DNA of 64,000 nucleotides, taken from positions 1,302,001 through 1,366,000 of the forward strand of contig NZ_CP150900.1 of the NCBI RefSeq assembly GCF_038050405.1. Direction: 5' to 3'. Positions 8,558 through 18,216 of this stretch are shown here, piece after piece. The notes beneath the pieces were generated by a model. The model was given only the letters and a program-made list of their open reading frames with translations. It did not search any database and was not told the origin of the DNA. Origin of the DNA: Paraburkholderia sp. IMGN_8 (GTDB lineage Bacteria; Pseudomonadota; Gammaproteobacteria; Burkholderiales; Burkholderiaceae). Position 1 is the first letter of the stretch; every line of letters begins with the position of its first letter. The position numbers and the translations under genes were made by a program.

Positions 8558-9571
8558 ATGGATCTGGACCAGATTGTCGCCGACGCGCAAAAAGCCTTCG
8601 CAGAAGCCTCCGACGTCACCACCCTCGAGAACGAGAAAGCCCGCTTTCTCGGCAAATCGGGTGCGCTGACCGAGCTGTTGAAGGGCCTTGGCAAACTCGA
8701 TCCCGAAACGCGCAAGACCGAAGGCGCACGGATCAACCTCGTCAAGCAACAAGTGGAAGCCGCGTTGACGGCCCGCCGTCAGGCGCTGGCCGACGCGTTG
8801 CTGAACCAGCGCCTCGCCGCTGAAGCCATCGACGTCACGCTGCCCGGCCGCGGCACCGGTGCAGGTAGCCTGCACCCGGTGATGCGCACATGGGAGCGCG
8901 TCGAACAGATTTTCCGTACGATCGGATTCGACGTGGCCGACGGCCCCGAAATCGAAACCGACTGGTACAACTTCACCTCGCTGAACAGCCCGGAAAACCA
9001 TCCGGCGCGTTCGATGCAGGACACCTTCTACGTTGACGGCAAAGATGCCGACGGCCGCCAGCTGCTGCTGCGTACGCATACCAGCCCGATGCAGGTGCGC
9101 TACGCGCGGACCAACACGCCGCCGATCAAGGTGATCGTGCCGGGCCGCACGTATCGCGTGGACAGCGACGCGACCCACTCGCCGATGTTCAATCAGGTTG
9201 AAGGCCTGTGGATCGACGAGAACATCAGCTTCGCGGACCTGAAGGGCGTCTATACCGACTTCCTCAAGAAATTCTTCGAGCGCGACGATATTCTCGTGCG
9301 CTTCCGTCCGTCCTACTTTCCGTTCACCGAACCGTCGGCCGAGATCGACATGCAGTTCGAATCGGGCAAGAACGCCGGCAAGTGGCTCGAAATTTCGGGT
9401 TCCGGCCAGGTTCACCCCACGGTGATCCGCAACATGGGCCTCGATCCCGAGCGCTACATCGGTTTTGCTTTCGGCAGCGGCCTCGAACGGCTCACGATGT
9501 TGCGATACGGCGTGCAAGACCTGCGTCTGTTCTTCGAAAACGACCTGCGTTTCCTGCGTCAATTCGCGTGA
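8558..9571 (+). CDS. pheS: phenylalanine--tRNA ligase alpha subunit
   Basis: 337-residue class II synthetase alpha chain; it forms the alpha2-beta2 enzyme with PheT and holds the aminoacylation site. The N-terminal coiled-coil domain (about 1-90) is followed by the catalytic core with motif 2 ([16 protein letters not shown]) and motif 3 ([17 protein letters not shown]). The start ATG 8558 ([11 protein letters not shown]) matches the family; upstream in-frame ATGs at 8546 and 8549 are less likely. pheT follows after 152 bases. Confidence 0.96.
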   Translation: MDLDQIVADAQKAFAEASDVTTLENEKARFLGKSGALTELLKGLGKLDPETRKTEGARINLVKQQVEAALTARRQALADALLNQRLAAEAIDVTLPGRGTGAGSLHPVMRTWERVEQIFRTIGFDVADGPEIETDWYNFTSLNSPENHPARSMQDTFYVDGKDADGRQLLLRTHTSPMQVRYARTNTPPIKVIVPGRTYRVDSDATHSPMFNQVEGLWIDENISFADLKGVYTDFLKKFFERDDILVRFRPSYFPFTEPSAEIDMQFESGKNAGKWLEISGSGQVHPTVIRNMGLDPERYIGFAFGSGLERLTMLRYGVQDLRLFFENDLRFLRQFA

Positions 9572-9723
9572 ACTGACGCGTACGAACGCGACAAGCATAG
9601 AGCGCAGCACTGCACGCAGTGCCGCCAGCAGCGTCCCCGGCAGTGCCTGGTGCATCACTAGTACCGCAGCACGTAAAGCACCGCCGGACGTGGACCTAAC
9701 CTGATCAGAACGTACACAGAACC

Positions 9724-12159
9724 ATGCAATTCCCGGAATCCTGGCTGAGAACCTTTGTCGATCCGCAACTGACGACCGATGAACTGTCGCACGCGTTGAC
9801 GATGGCGGGTCTCGAAGTTGAAGACCTGCGGCCGGCCGCGCCGCCGACCTCGAAGATCGTCGTGGGCCAGGTGCTGGAAGTCGTCAAGCACCCGGACGCG
9901 GACAAGCTCAACGTGTGTCAGGTCGACGCCGGCACGGGCGCCACGCTGAACATCGTGTGCGGTGCGCCGAATGTCGCGCCGGGCATCAAGGTGCCGGTCG
10001 CGCTGGTCGGCGCGCAACTGCCGCCGGCCGAAGAGGGCGGCGCGCCGTTCGCGATCAAGCTCTCGAAGCTGCGCGGCGTGGAAAGCCAGGGGATGCTGTG
10101 CTCGGCACGTGAACTGAAGCTTTCCGAAGATCATAGCGGCCTGATGATCCTGCCGGAAGATACGCCGATCGGCCAGGACATCCGCGCAACGCTAAACCTC
10201 GACGACACCATCTTCGAAATCAAGCTGACGCCGAACAAGGCGGACTGCCTGTCGGTGTTCGGTGTGGCGCGCGAAGCCTCGGCGATTACCGGTGCGCCGT
10301 TGCGTCCGCTCGAGATCAAGCCGGCCGAAGTCAAGCTCAACGAAACGTTGCCCGTCAAAATCTCGGCCCCCGATCTGTGCGGCCGTTTTTCGGGCCGCGT
10401 GATTCGCGGCGTGAACGCGCGCGCGAAGTCGCCGCAATGGATGGTTCAGCGTCTCGAGCGTTCGGGTCAGCGCAGCATTTCAGCACTTGTCGATATCTCG
10501 AACTATGTGATGCTCGAACTCGGCCGCCCGTCGCACGTGTTCGATCTCGACAAGATCCACGGCGGCATGGACGTGCGTTGGGGCCGCAAAGGCGAAACGC
10601 TCAAACTGCTGAACGGCAACACTGTCGAACTCGATGAAACCGTCGGCGTCATAGCCGATGACCGGCACATCGAGAGCCTCGCCGGCATCATGGGCGGCGA
10701 CAGCACTGCCGTCACGCTCGATACCACCAACATCTATCTCGAAGCCGCGTTCTGGTGGCCAGATAGCATTCGCGGCCGCTCGCGCAAGTACAACTTCTCG
10801 ACCGATGCCGGCCATCGTTTTGAGCGCGGCGTCGACTATGCGACCACCGTCGAGCATATCGAGCGCATCACGCAGCTGATCCTCGATATCTGCGGCGGCG
10901 AAGCCGGCCCGGTCGACGATCAGACCGTCAACGTGCCGCAACGCGCGCCGGTGAAAATGCGTGTCGCGCGTGCGAACCGCATTATCGGCATCAAGATCGA
11001 TGCGGACGAAATCGCACAGATCTTCACGCGCCTCGGCCTCACGTTCGAACGCGACGGCGATACCTTCTCGGTGATGCCGCCGTCTTACCGCTTCGACATC
11101 GAAATCGAAGAAGACCTGATCGAAGAAGTCGCGCGTATCTACGGCTTCGAAAAGATCCCGGCACGTCCGCCGGTCGCGACCAGCGAAATGCGCGCGACCA
11201 ACGAAACGCAGCGCTCGATCCACGTGATTCGTCACGCGCTCGCCGCGCGCGATTATGCGGAAACGGTCAACTTCAGTTTCGTCGATGCGCAGTGGGAGCA
11301 GGACTTCGCGGGCAACGACAAGCCGGTTCGTCTGTTGAATCCGATCGCCAGCCAGTATTCGGTGATGCGCACCACGCTGTTCGGCAGTCTGCTCGACGTG
11401 CTGCGCACGAACCTGAACCGTCGCGCGGCCGATCGCGTGCGCGTATTCGAAGCCGGCCGCGTCTTCCTGCACGATCCGTCGATCAAGGCAGGTGAGTTGA
11501 CGGTCGAAGGTTTCGCACAGCCGAAGATGATCGGTGCGCTCGCCTACGGTCCCGCGCTCGAAGAGCAGTGGGGCGCGCAAACCCGTACGGTCGACTACTT
11601 CGATGTGAAGGGCGATCTGGAGGCGGTGCTCGCGCCGGCGGTGGCGCGTTTCACGAAAGCGGCGCATCCGGCACTGCATCCGGGCCGCAGCGCACGGATT
11701 GAACTGGATGGTCGCGCAGTCGGCTGGATTGGCGAATTGCATCCGCGCTGGATGCAGAAATATGATTTGCCGCATGCACCGATTCTTTTTGAAATCGAAG
11801 CGGAAGCATTAATGCAGCGCGTATTGCCGACTCCGGCGGAAGTGTCCAAATTCCCGCCGGTGCGTCGCGATATTGCTGTGGTCGTCGATCAAAAAATCGA
11901 GGTTCAGGCACTGCTGGACGAGCTGCAAAAGGCCCAGTCCGAAGAGGCCTGCAAGACTGTTCAGAGGGTTGCGCTTTTTGACGAATTCCGTCCAAAATCA
12001 AACACTTCCGGTGGTCTGGCCGCGCACGAGAAAAGCCTTGCGTTCCGTGTGACCTTGCAAGATACTGGCGGAACCCTTCAGGATGAAACGGTCGATCTGG
12101 CTATTCAAACTCTGGTGGAACGTCTGGCTCGAGTATATGGCGCACGGTTGCGTGGATAA
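9724..12159 (+). CDS. pheT: phenylalanine--tRNA ligase beta subunit
   Basis: 811-residue beta chain of PheRS, full family length. Domains: N-terminal tRNA-binding OB fold (about 40-150, [20 protein letters not shown]), B3/B4 editing domain (about 205-385), B5 (about 400-470), class II core-like region (about 480-690) and the C-terminal ferredoxin-fold anticodon domain (about 715-810, starting [12 protein letters not shown]). It is co-directional with pheS and followed closely by ihfA, the conserved pheST-ihfA order. The last 400 bases look less GC-biased than the rest. Confidence 0.96.
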   Translation: MQFPESWLRTFVDPQLTTDELSHALTMAGLEVEDLRPAAPPTSKIVVGQVLEVVKHPDADKLNVCQVDAGTGATLNIVCGAPNVAPGIKVPVALVGAQLPPAEEGGAPFAIKLSKLRGVESQGMLCSARELKLSEDHSGLMILPEDTPIGQDIRATLNLDDTIFEIKLTPNKADCLSVFGVAREASAITGAPLRPLEIKPAEVKLNETLPVKISAPDLCGRFSGRVIRGVNARAKSPQWMVQRLERSGQRSISALVDISNYVMLELGRPSHVFDLDKIHGGMDVRWGRKGETLKLLNGNTVELDETVGVIADDRHIESLAGIMGGDSTAVTLDTTNIYLEAAFWWPDSIRGRSRKYNFSTDAGHRFERGVDYATTVEHIERITQLILDICGGEAGPVDDQTVNVPQRAPVKMRVARANRIIGIKIDADEIAQIFTRLGLTFERDGDTFSVMPPSYRFDIEIEEDLIEEVARIYGFEKIPARPPVATSEMRATNETQRSIHVIRHALAARDYAETVNFSFVDAQWEQDFAGNDKPVRLLNPIASQYSVMRTTLFGSLLDVLRTNLNRRAADRVRVFEAGRVFLHDPSIKAGELTVEGFAQPKMIGALAYGPALEEQWGAQTRTVDYFDVKGDLEAVLAPAVARFTKAAHPALHPGRSARIELDGRAVGWIGELHPRWMQKYDLPHAPILFEIEAEALMQRVLPTPAEVSKFPPVRRDIAVVVDQKIEVQALLDELQKAQSEEACKTVQRVALFDEFRPKSNTSGGLAAHEKSLAFRVTLQDTGGTLQDETVDLAIQTLVERLARVYGARLRG

Positions 12160-12228
12160 CCCGCATTTAACATTTGCACGGCAATTTTTCGCAACCTCCG
12201 TTTCTGCTTGGCGCGCCATTTGATAGAT

Positions 12229-12639
12229 ATGAATGAAATGAACTCGAGTGATTTCGAAGCCCTTCTTACGGCGCAACGCAGCGCCATGATTCGCGATATT
12301 CCGACATCACCCGCCGCCGTTTCCACCGAAACGCCGACGCTCACCAAGGCTGAACTTGCCGAGTTGCTGTTCGACAATGTCGGGCTCAACAAGCGGGAAG
12401 CGAAAGACATGGTCGAAGCGTTCTTCGAGGTGATCCGCGATGCGCTGGAGAGTGGCGATAGCGTGAAGCTGTCGGGGTTCGGCAACTTCCAGTTGCGCGA
12501 CAAACCCCAGCGTCCCGGTAGAAATCCGAAGACCGGCGAGGCGATCCCAATCGCCGCGCGCCGCGTTGTGACGTTCCATGCAAGTCAAAAGCTGAAGGCA
12601 CTGGTCGAGAACGGCGCTGAAGCGAGCTTCTCGCGCTGA
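12229..12639 (+). CDS. ihfA: integration host factor subunit alpha
   Basis: 136-residue HU/IHF-family DNA-bending protein. The conserved fold starts at [12 protein letters not shown] (about residue 39) and includes [10 protein letters not shown] and the arm [16 protein letters not shown] with the intercalating Pro. The N-terminal extension of about 35 residues is longer than in E. coli and is usual for Burkholderia relatives. The start is uncertain: ATG 12229 and ATG 12238 are both possible and neither has a strong ribosome site; TTG 12208 is less likely. It follows pheT as in many proteobacteria. Confidence 0.92.
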   Translation: MNEMNSSDFEALLTAQRSAMIRDIPTSPAAVSTETPTLTKAELAELLFDNVGLNKREAKDMVEAFFEVIRDALESGDSVKLSGFGNFQLRDKPQRPGRNPKTGEAIPIAARRVVTFHASQKLKALVENGAEASFSR

Positions 12640-12685
12640 TCGACTGGCGCGTTCCTGCGCAACCCACCACGACGGCTAACTGACG

Positions 12686-13093
12686 ATGACAGCGACGATC
12701 GAAAAAGTCGTCTTGCCTCCGATTCCGGCGAAGCGCTACTTCACGATTGGTGAGGTCAGCGAACTGTGCGGCGTGAAGCCGCATGTGCTGCGCTATTGGG
12801 AACAGGAGTTCACGCAGTTGAGGCCGGTCAAGCGGCGCGGCAATCGCCGGTACTACCAGCATCACGAGGTGCTGTTGATCCGGCGGATTCGTGAGTTGTT
12901 GTATGAACAGGGCTTCACGATCAACGGTGCGCGCAATCGGCTTGATTCACCTGGCGGCGGTGCGCACGGAGCGCCGGCTGATGTGGTCGAAGAAGGCGAG
13001 GGCGTGGCGGCGCCGGCTGCGTCGACGGCTGTTGTCGATGTCGACCAGTTACGTAAAGAGTTGCTGCATGTGATCGATTTGTTGAGCCACTAA
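12686..13093 (+). CDS. MerR-like helix-turn-helix regulator
   Basis: 135-residue protein with a MerR-type winged helix at residues 17-85: [20 protein letters not shown], then [21 protein letters not shown] and the [12 protein letters not shown] segment. The rest is a short acidic/alanine-rich tail without metal-binding Cys, so it is not a classical metal sensor. Genes of this kind regularly follow ihfA in beta- and gammaproteobacteria. Its ligand and targets are unknown. Confidence 0.85.
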   Translation: MTATIEKVVLPPIPAKRYFTIGEVSELCGVKPHVLRYWEQEFTQLRPVKRRGNRRYYQHHEVLLIRRIRELLYEQGFTINGARNRLDSPGGGAHGAPADVVEEGEGVAAPAASTAVVDVDQLRKELLHVIDLLSH

Positions 13094-13157
13094 GTTTGCT
13101 TTGTTGGTGTGCGGCGGTTCTAATCGAATGAAGTATCTGTTATAATTTTGTGCTGTT

Positions 13158-13234
<77 letters not shown>

Positions 13235-13242
13235 GGAAATTC

Positions 13243-13278
13243 AACGGGTTACAGATTCGCGTCTGTAGCCCGTTTTCT
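13243..13278 (+). terminator. intrinsic terminator of tRNA-Pro
   Basis: Stem of 13243-13255 with 13262-13274 (one mismatch), a six-base loop, then TTTT. It starts 9 bases after the tRNA CCA. Confidence 0.8.
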
Positions 13279-13718
13279 ATTTCTGGCTCTCCTACCCGAA
13301 ATCTACCCGACATTGCGCGGGCTGCAACCGCATGGCATGAGCGCGTGGCAGGTGTCTTGAACGCGGGACACCAACTGTTCTTGTCGCAGCAGACGGCATC
13401 AGTGTCTCGCAGGCGCATTGCTCTCGAGTCATGTTCACCTTTGACGGCGGCATGCCCGGGATGGCACACTTTGGCCAGCCGTTCACTCGGCATTCACTCT
13501 TAGACGCCCAGGCCCGCGATGCAGGGCTCCTTCACGGGAGCGCGTCATGCTCCGGCACTCCCGATGATCCTGCACGTGTCACGCAGGCTCCTGGCGAGCG
13601 CCGCGGCTTGGTAGCCGTTGCGCCGTGCTCGCTACGGGCGGCGATTCCCTTCCGAAATTCCCGTCAAACAAAAACGCTGGTTCGACCATCCGTTCGCCGC
13701 GAGACCAGTGCTCGCATT
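13279..13718. other. gene-free stretch after tRNA-Pro
   Basis: No credible gene: the frames here are short, overlap the tRNA or lack recognisable motifs. The octamer CTACCCGA occurs twice at 13292-13315. The rest looks like decayed sequence up to the left end of the IS6-family element at 13719. No second copy of the tRNA-Pro 3' end (an attachment-site repeat) was seen in this window. Confidence 0.5.
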
Positions 13719-14549
13719 GGCGTTGTCACATTAAAGTGTTGGAGCCGCAGTAGTTCGATAAACTGACCGTTCCTCAAAAGCCAGGCGGATTTTGGCTAAG
13801 CTCGGTGAAACGATGCCACGCGGCAAAGCGTTCTCCGAGTTGTTTGCGGTAGAGCGACGCACGCAGTAGATGTCGCTTCAGTGCGAAGTGCTGCCGGATC
13901 GGTCCAAAGCTCGACAAGAACGCCTGCGTGCGTTCGGGATCACGAAAGCCACGCATGCGTCGCTCGCGTTCGCGCGTCGGTTGATGACTGTTTTCGGCCC
14001 TGTTGTTCACCCGCGCGCTGGCTTTGACGGATACATGCTTGACGTGAGCCAGTTCGGGAATCTCGGCCTTTGCCGCCGGATAGCTACGCAGTTGGTCAGT
14101 CACGATCTTGCGCGGCTGCTGAGCACACGAGGCAAGCAAGCGCTTGAAGAAGCGTTTGGCTGCAGCCTTGTCACGGCGCTTCTGCGGCAGAATATCGAGC
14201 TCAACACCGTGCTGATCGACTGCCAGCCACAGCAGGTATGGCTCGCCGCGCAGCGTCATGAACACTTCGTCAAGATGCCATGTTGTGCTGGGTTTGCGCC
14301 GAGCTGCTTTGGCACGCTGTGCAAAACCAGCGCCGAATTTCTCGCACCAGCGCCGTATCGTCTCGTAGCTGACGGTCACGCCGCGCTCGAACAGCAACTC
14401 CTCGATGTCGCGCAAGCTTAACTGGAAACGGAAATACCAGCGCACTGCACAACTGATGACCGCCGCCGGAAAACGGTGGCCGTGATAAAGCGATTTAGAA
14501 TTCTTCATCGCACGATCTTACGCGACGGCTCAGGTAATGTGACAAAGCC
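13719..14549 (-). mobile_element. complete IS6-family insertion sequence (831 bp)
   Basis: The ends are GGCGTTGTCACATTA at 13719-13733 and, on the other strand, GGCTTTGTCACATTA at 14535-14549: 14 of 15 bases match as terminal inverted repeats. The length and single transposase gene fit IS6. No 8-bp target duplication is visible (CTCGCATT versus TCCCGAAC), which suggests a later rearrangement or cointegrate-type history. The right end abuts an IS630-type transposase fragment. Deleted relatives of the same element lie at 26249-26368 and 27299-27455. Confidence 0.85.
13774..14508 (-). CDS. IS6-family transposase (DDE)
   Basis: 244-residue DDE transposase. A short N-terminal HTH (LSLRDIEELLFERGVTVSYE) precedes the catalytic core; Asp in WHLDEVFMTL, Asp in IVTDQLRSY and Glu in NRAENSHQPTRERER form the DDE triad in the order typical of IS6/IS26. 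It is full-length with an uninterrupted frame, so it may be active. The start ATG 14508 is 41 bases inside the element. Confidence 0.93.
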   Translation of the reverse strand: MKNSKSLYHGHRFPAAVISCAVRWYFRFQLSLRDIEELLFERGVTVSYETIRRWCEKFGAGFAQRAKAARRKPSTTWHLDEVFMTLRGEPYLLWLAVDQHGVELDILPQKRRDKAAAKRFFKRLLASCAQQPRKIVTDQLRSYPAAKAEIPELAHVKHVSVKASARVNNRAENSHQPTRERERRMRGFRDPERTQAFLSSFGPIRQHFALKRHLLRASLYRKQLGERFAAWHRFTELSQNPPGF

Positions 14550-14550
14550 T

Positions 14551-14697
14551 CCCGAACTGAACCTGATCGAAATCGTCTGGAAACGCGCCAAGTATCACTG
14601 GCGGCGCTTCGTCACATGGACGAAGGAAATCATCGATACAGAGATCGCGAAGCTGCTCGGCGGCTATGGCTCGGAATTTGAAATTCGTTTCACCTGA
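14551..14697 (+). pseudogene. IS630-type transposase, C-terminal fragment
   Basis: About 48 codons ending at a TGA. They read PELNLIEIVWKRAKYHWR, the conserved segment containing the last catalytic Glu of IS630-like DDE transposases, followed by a short tail. The fragment starts exactly at the right end of the IS6 element, so the rest of the gene has been lost. No matching N-terminal part is visible to the left of the IS6 element. Confidence 0.8.
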
Positions 14698-14701
14698 ACA
14701 C

Positions 14702-15829
14702 TCACCATTTATGCCGGAGTCCGATCACCGCTGAGACTTGCGACTTGGTGGTGGACGGGGAAAGCGAATAGATCTGCGCGTACTGCGCGTCACCCGCCGC
14801 TTTCTGATAGATGCCGACGAGGAAGAGATCGGTGCGCTTGCTGAGCAGGTAGTCCACGCCGGTATTCACCTGATGCCATTTTGGACCGTTGTCCTGCGGG
14901 TGGTATTGCCCCGTGGTGAAGATATACGCGGCGCCAAGAATGAGTTGCGGCGTCACGTAGTCGGTCAGCGAAACCTCAAAATTCTGAAGCGTCAGACGCG
15001 ACGTGTCGAGATAGTCGAATCGCGCGTTGGTATAAAGCAGCGATAGCTTCGCCGTCCCGAACGCGTAGGCGCCGCCCGCTCCATACATCCTCTGCTTGCT
15101 TACGCCTGCGTGGGTCGCCGGATTCGTGATGAACGGTGACGTGAAGCCATAGTCGTTGACCACCGCGCCGTTCGTGTTATTGGCGTCGTTCGGTGTATTG
15201 ACCTGAAGGAACGCCAGGCCGGCTGATAGCGGCCCGTTGCGATACTGCACCGCGGCGCTATAGGCATTGTTGTCGGAGAAGCCGCCCGCCTTATTCGAAA
15301 AGCCGTAGAGCCCTTCAAACTGAAGACCTTTGTAGTCGATGCTCTTGTACTGGACCGCGTTGTTGATCCGGAACGAGTCGAACACGTTATCACTGTCGCC
15401 AATGTGCGCACCGTACGCCGCGAACTGACAAGCCGACGAGAAGACACACAGTGTGACTGCCTCGTCGTATTGACGGCCTAGTGTCACCGTCCCGAGAGTA
15501 TCCGACGACAAGCCGACAAAAGCCTGCCGGCCAAACTCCCGGCCGCCTTGCGACAGTGCGCCAGTAGCGAGGCTGTAGCCATTTTCCAGCGTGAAGATGG
15601 CTTGCAGGCCCCCACCCAGATCCTCTACGCCCCTCATCCCCCAGCGAGGCGTCTGCATCGGGCCGCTCGCGAATTGCCACGTCGCGTGGCCTTGCTTGTC
15701 GGCTCCTTTCTGGTTGTTCGCATAGACGATGCCCGTCGAGATCAGGCCGTACAGGGTCACGCTGCTTTGGGCGGATGCCATCTGGCAGAACAGGGCCATG
15801 GCGGCGAGAACAAAGATGCGTCGGTTCAT
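14702..15829 (-). CDS. outer-membrane porin, Burkholderia type
   Basis: 375-residue general porin. A signal peptide (MNRRIFVLAAMALFCQMASA, cut before QSSVTLYG) is followed by a 16-strand beta-barrel typical of the gram-negative porin_4 group, with the PEFG-like loop region (GGREFGRQAFVGLSSD) and a C-terminal aromatic residue (GLRHKW) that serves as the outer-membrane insertion signal. It is divergent from the ABC-transporter operon at 16345 and could supply its substrate across the outer membrane; this link is inferred from position only. Confidence 0.93.
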   Translation of the reverse strand: MNRRIFVLAAMALFCQMASAQSSVTLYGLISTGIVYANNQKGADKQGHATWQFASGPMQTPRWGMRGVEDLGGGLQAIFTLENGYSLATGALSQGGREFGRQAFVGLSSDTLGTVTLGRQYDEAVTLCVFSSACQFAAYGAHIGDSDNVFDSFRINNAVQYKSIDYKGLQFEGLYGFSNKAGGFSDNNAYSAAVQYRNGPLSAGLAFLQVNTPNDANNTNGAVVNDYGFTSPFITNPATHAGVSKQRMYGAGGAYAFGTAKLSLLYTNARFDYLDTSRLTLQNFEVSLTDYVTPQLILGAAYIFTTGQYHPQDNGPKWHQVNTGVDYLLSKRTDLFLVGIYQKAAGDAQYAQIYSLSPSTTKSQVSAVIGLRHKW

Positions 15830-16344
15830 GATTTCCTTTGAACGCTTGTTTGGGGAAAGTGAAAGCGAATGCTTGAAGCTGTGTTGTAGTTAGGATGGCG
15901 AAGCAAATGCATTGTGCAGCTGAGTCTTTTTGCCGCCGATAACGGTCTCAGCTTTCTCTGCTGAATGGACAGCTCAGCAATGCGTTTGCGCATTGAGATC
16001 GCCCGCCATTACAACCGCCTTTCGGCAATCGCCCTGCGCGCTGATGCGAATCTGGTGCGATTGCTGGCGATTCTTGCGGAACAAAATTCGCGGCAGCTAG
16101 CACCGAATTTGACTCCCAGTGATCGAATTTTTAGTGCGTCGAGCCCGAACTGGTGCACGAATCGCGCACGCTTATGGGCATCTCGTCTGAAAGCTCGCAC
16201 CGGTTCAGTGCTCTAATTTCGGCATCACTCATCTTCAAAATTGATGCTTGCGGGGACACTTTTGGCTTTTAATAATCGATTCGACCGGCAGCACTGAGCG
16301 TTAGACGACCGGCCCCTTGTATCCAGGAAGGACCAACGGAGAAG
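15830..16344. other. intergenic region between porin and ABC operon
   Basis: 515 bases between divergent genes. No convincing gene was found; an 83-codon frame at 15965 has no recognisable features. AT-rich segments around 15880-15960 and 16255-16280 (TTTTAATAATCGATT) are the likely promoter zones. A LysR-type site is expected here, but no unambiguous T-N11-A palindrome could be singled out. Confidence 0.4.
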
Positions 16345-17379
16345 ATGATGTCAGTAATCGAAAATGCCGGACGTCGGCGTTTGCTGCAGATGACACTCGC
16401 GGCGGGCGGCATGGCTGCAACGGGCGCACTGCTCTCGGTGCGCGCCTTTGCGGGCGAGAGGACAACCGTCAACATGCAACTGGGCTGGATTCCCGGCGGC
16501 AACCAGGTCGGGGAGGTCACGGCGAAGCGGCTCGGCTATTACGAGCAGGAAGGAATCGATTTTCACATTCAGCCAGGCGGCCCGAGCATTGACGGCGTCG
16601 CGATTGTCGCCTCGGGGCGATTCGAGGCCGGTGAGATTTCGTCGAGCCCGTCGATCATGCTTGCGGTCTCGGAAGGCCTGCCGATTAAGTGCATCGCGGT
16701 CGGGCTGCAGCAGCATCCTTACGCTTTCTTTTCGCTCAAGAAGAATCCCGTGCGCACACCGCACGACATGATCGGCAAGCGTATCGGTATCCAGTCGACG
16801 GGCATGGTGCTGCTCAAGGCGCTGCTCGCGAAGAATAAAATTCCGGAAAGCCAGGTCAACATTGTGCCGATCGGCGCCGACATGATGCCGCTTCTGAGTG
16901 GTCAGGTCGATGCGGTGACCGGCTGGCAAACCAACACCACGGCACTCAAGCCGCTCGGGGCAGATCGCGTCGACCTGCGCCTGTGGGACACCGGCGTGCG
17001 CCTCTACGCGCTGCCGTACTACGCGAACACCGCGACACTCAAGGAGCATCCCGACGTCATTACGCGTTTCATGCGCGCAACCGCGCGTGGCTGGCTCTAC
17101 GCGAACGCGAATCGCGACCAGGCTGTCGATCTGCTCATCAAGGAATATCCGAACCTGAACCGCGCCGATGAGCGTGTCGCGATCGATTCGCTGATGGGCT
17201 ACGCGTTCGATCAGACCACGCAGACCCAGGGCTGGGGCACGATGGACGCGAAGGTCTGGGAAGAGCAGATCTCGATGTACGGTCAATTGGGCCAGTTCCG
17301 CGGAAGTCAGCCAAAGGTCGATGACGTGATGACGATGGACGTTCTCAACGCTACCCGCTCCTCTCGCCTCAAGGTGTAA
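16345..17379 (+). CDS. ABC transporter substrate-binding protein, NMT1/SsuA-like
   Basis: 344-residue periplasmic binding protein. The N terminus RRRLLQMTLAAGGMAATGALL looks like a Tat or Sec signal peptide with a twin Arg, cut near AFAG. The mature part has the NMT1/THI5 fold: LGWIPGGNQVGEVTAKRLGYYEQEGIDF, a Gly-rich phosphate/carboxylate-binding turn (QPGGPSIDGV) and DAVTGWQTN. Proteins of this family bind sulfonates, nitrate, thiamine precursors, aromatic acids or phthalates. ATG 16345 and ATG 16348 are both possible; GGAG lies just upstream. First gene of the operon. Confidence 0.88.
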   Translation: MMSVIENAGRRRLLQMTLAAGGMAATGALLSVRAFAGERTTVNMQLGWIPGGNQVGEVTAKRLGYYEQEGIDFHIQPGGPSIDGVAIVASGRFEAGEISSSPSIMLAVSEGLPIKCIAVGLQQHPYAFFSLKKNPVRTPHDMIGKRIGIQSTGMVLLKALLAKNKIPESQVNIVPIGADMMPLLSGQVDAVTGWQTNTTALKPLGADRVDLRLWDTGVRLYALPYYANTATLKEHPDVITRFMRATARGWLYANANRDQAVDLLIKEYPNLNRADERVAIDSLMGYAFDQTTQTQGWGTMDAKVWEEQISMYGQLGQFRGSQPKVDDVMTMDVLNATRSSRLKV

Positions 17380-17382
17380 TCC

Positions 17383-18216
17383 ATGCATGCTGCCACTATC
17401 AATCCGCCGCACGCGGAAGGGGCCGGCCCGTCCGTCGCCTCGCTGCGAGACACGGATCTGTCTATTAGCTGCCGCAATATCAACGTGCGCTTCTTCACCG
17501 ACCGGCGCAGCGTCACCGCGATCGAAGGTTTGAGCCTTGACGTCGCGGACGGTGAATTCCTCACGCTCCTCGGTCCCTCGGGCTGTGGGAAGTCGACGTT
17601 CCTGCGAGTCGTCGCGGACCTCATCAAACCGAGTCGCGGCGACATCAGCGTCCTCGGCGCGGCGCCCCGCGTCGCTCGTGAGCATCGGGACATTGGCTTC
17701 GTGTTTCAGGATGCGGCGTTGCTGCCGTGGCGCACGGCCATCCAGAACGTGCAGTTGCCGCTTGAAGTCGCGGGTGGCAAGGCGCGTGCGGGCCGCGCAA
17801 CACCGCGCGAACTGCTCGAACTCGTCGGTCTCAAGGGTCGCGAGGACGCTTACCCGCACGAGATGTCAGGTGGGATGCGCCAGCGTGTCGCGATTGCGCG
17901 TGCCCTCGTCAGCGACCCGAAAGTCCTGCTGATGGACGAGCCTTTTGGCGCGCTCGACGAAATCACGCGTGACCGTCTGAACGAAGAATTGCGCCGCGTC
18001 TGGAAAGAGATGGGCCTCACGACGCTCTTCGTTACCCACAGCATCTATGAGGCTGCGTATCTCGGCCAGCGCGTACTGATGCTGGCCGCCAACCCTGGGC
18101 GTGTGAAAGAGATCGTCCCGGTCCGGCTGCCAGAAGATCGAACGCTCGATATCCGCGAGACCCGCGAATTCGTCGAACTCGCTGCCTATCTGCGACGCGT
18201 ACTGGAGACCTGCTGA
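17383..18216 (+). CDS. ABC transporter ATP-binding protein (SsuB/TauB-like)
   Basis: 277-residue ATPase with Walker A GPSGCGKST (about 66-74), Q-loop FQDAALLPW, signature SGGMRQRVAIARAL and Walker B VLLMDEPFGALDE followed by the H-loop THS. These are typical of nitrate/sulfonate/taurine importers. It starts 3 bases after the binding protein and its stop shares one base with the permease start, so translation is probably coupled. Confidence 0.93.
   Translation: MHAATINPPHAEGAGPSVASLRDTDLSISCRNINVRFFTDRRSVTAIEGLSLDVADGEFLTLLGPSGCGKSTFLRVVADLIKPSRGDISVLGAAPRVAREHRDIGFVFQDAALLPWRTAIQNVQLPLEVAGGKARAGRATPRELLELVGLKGREDAYPHEMSGGMRQRVAIARALVSDPKVLLMDEPFGALDEITRDRLNEELRRVWKEMGLTTLFVTHSIYEAAYLGQRVLMLAANPGRVKEIVPVRLPEDRTLDIRETREFVELAAYLRRVLETC

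Noticed and set aside
10480..11775. 431-codon minus-strand frame opposite pheT
   Set aside because: Shadow of pheT; composition and codon positions mirror the real gene.
15965..16216. 83-codon frame between porin and ABC operon
   Set aside because: No ribosome site, no motif and weak codon pattern.
16351..17859. 502-codon minus-strand frame opposite the ABC importer
   Set aside because: Shadow of two genes at once; no motif.
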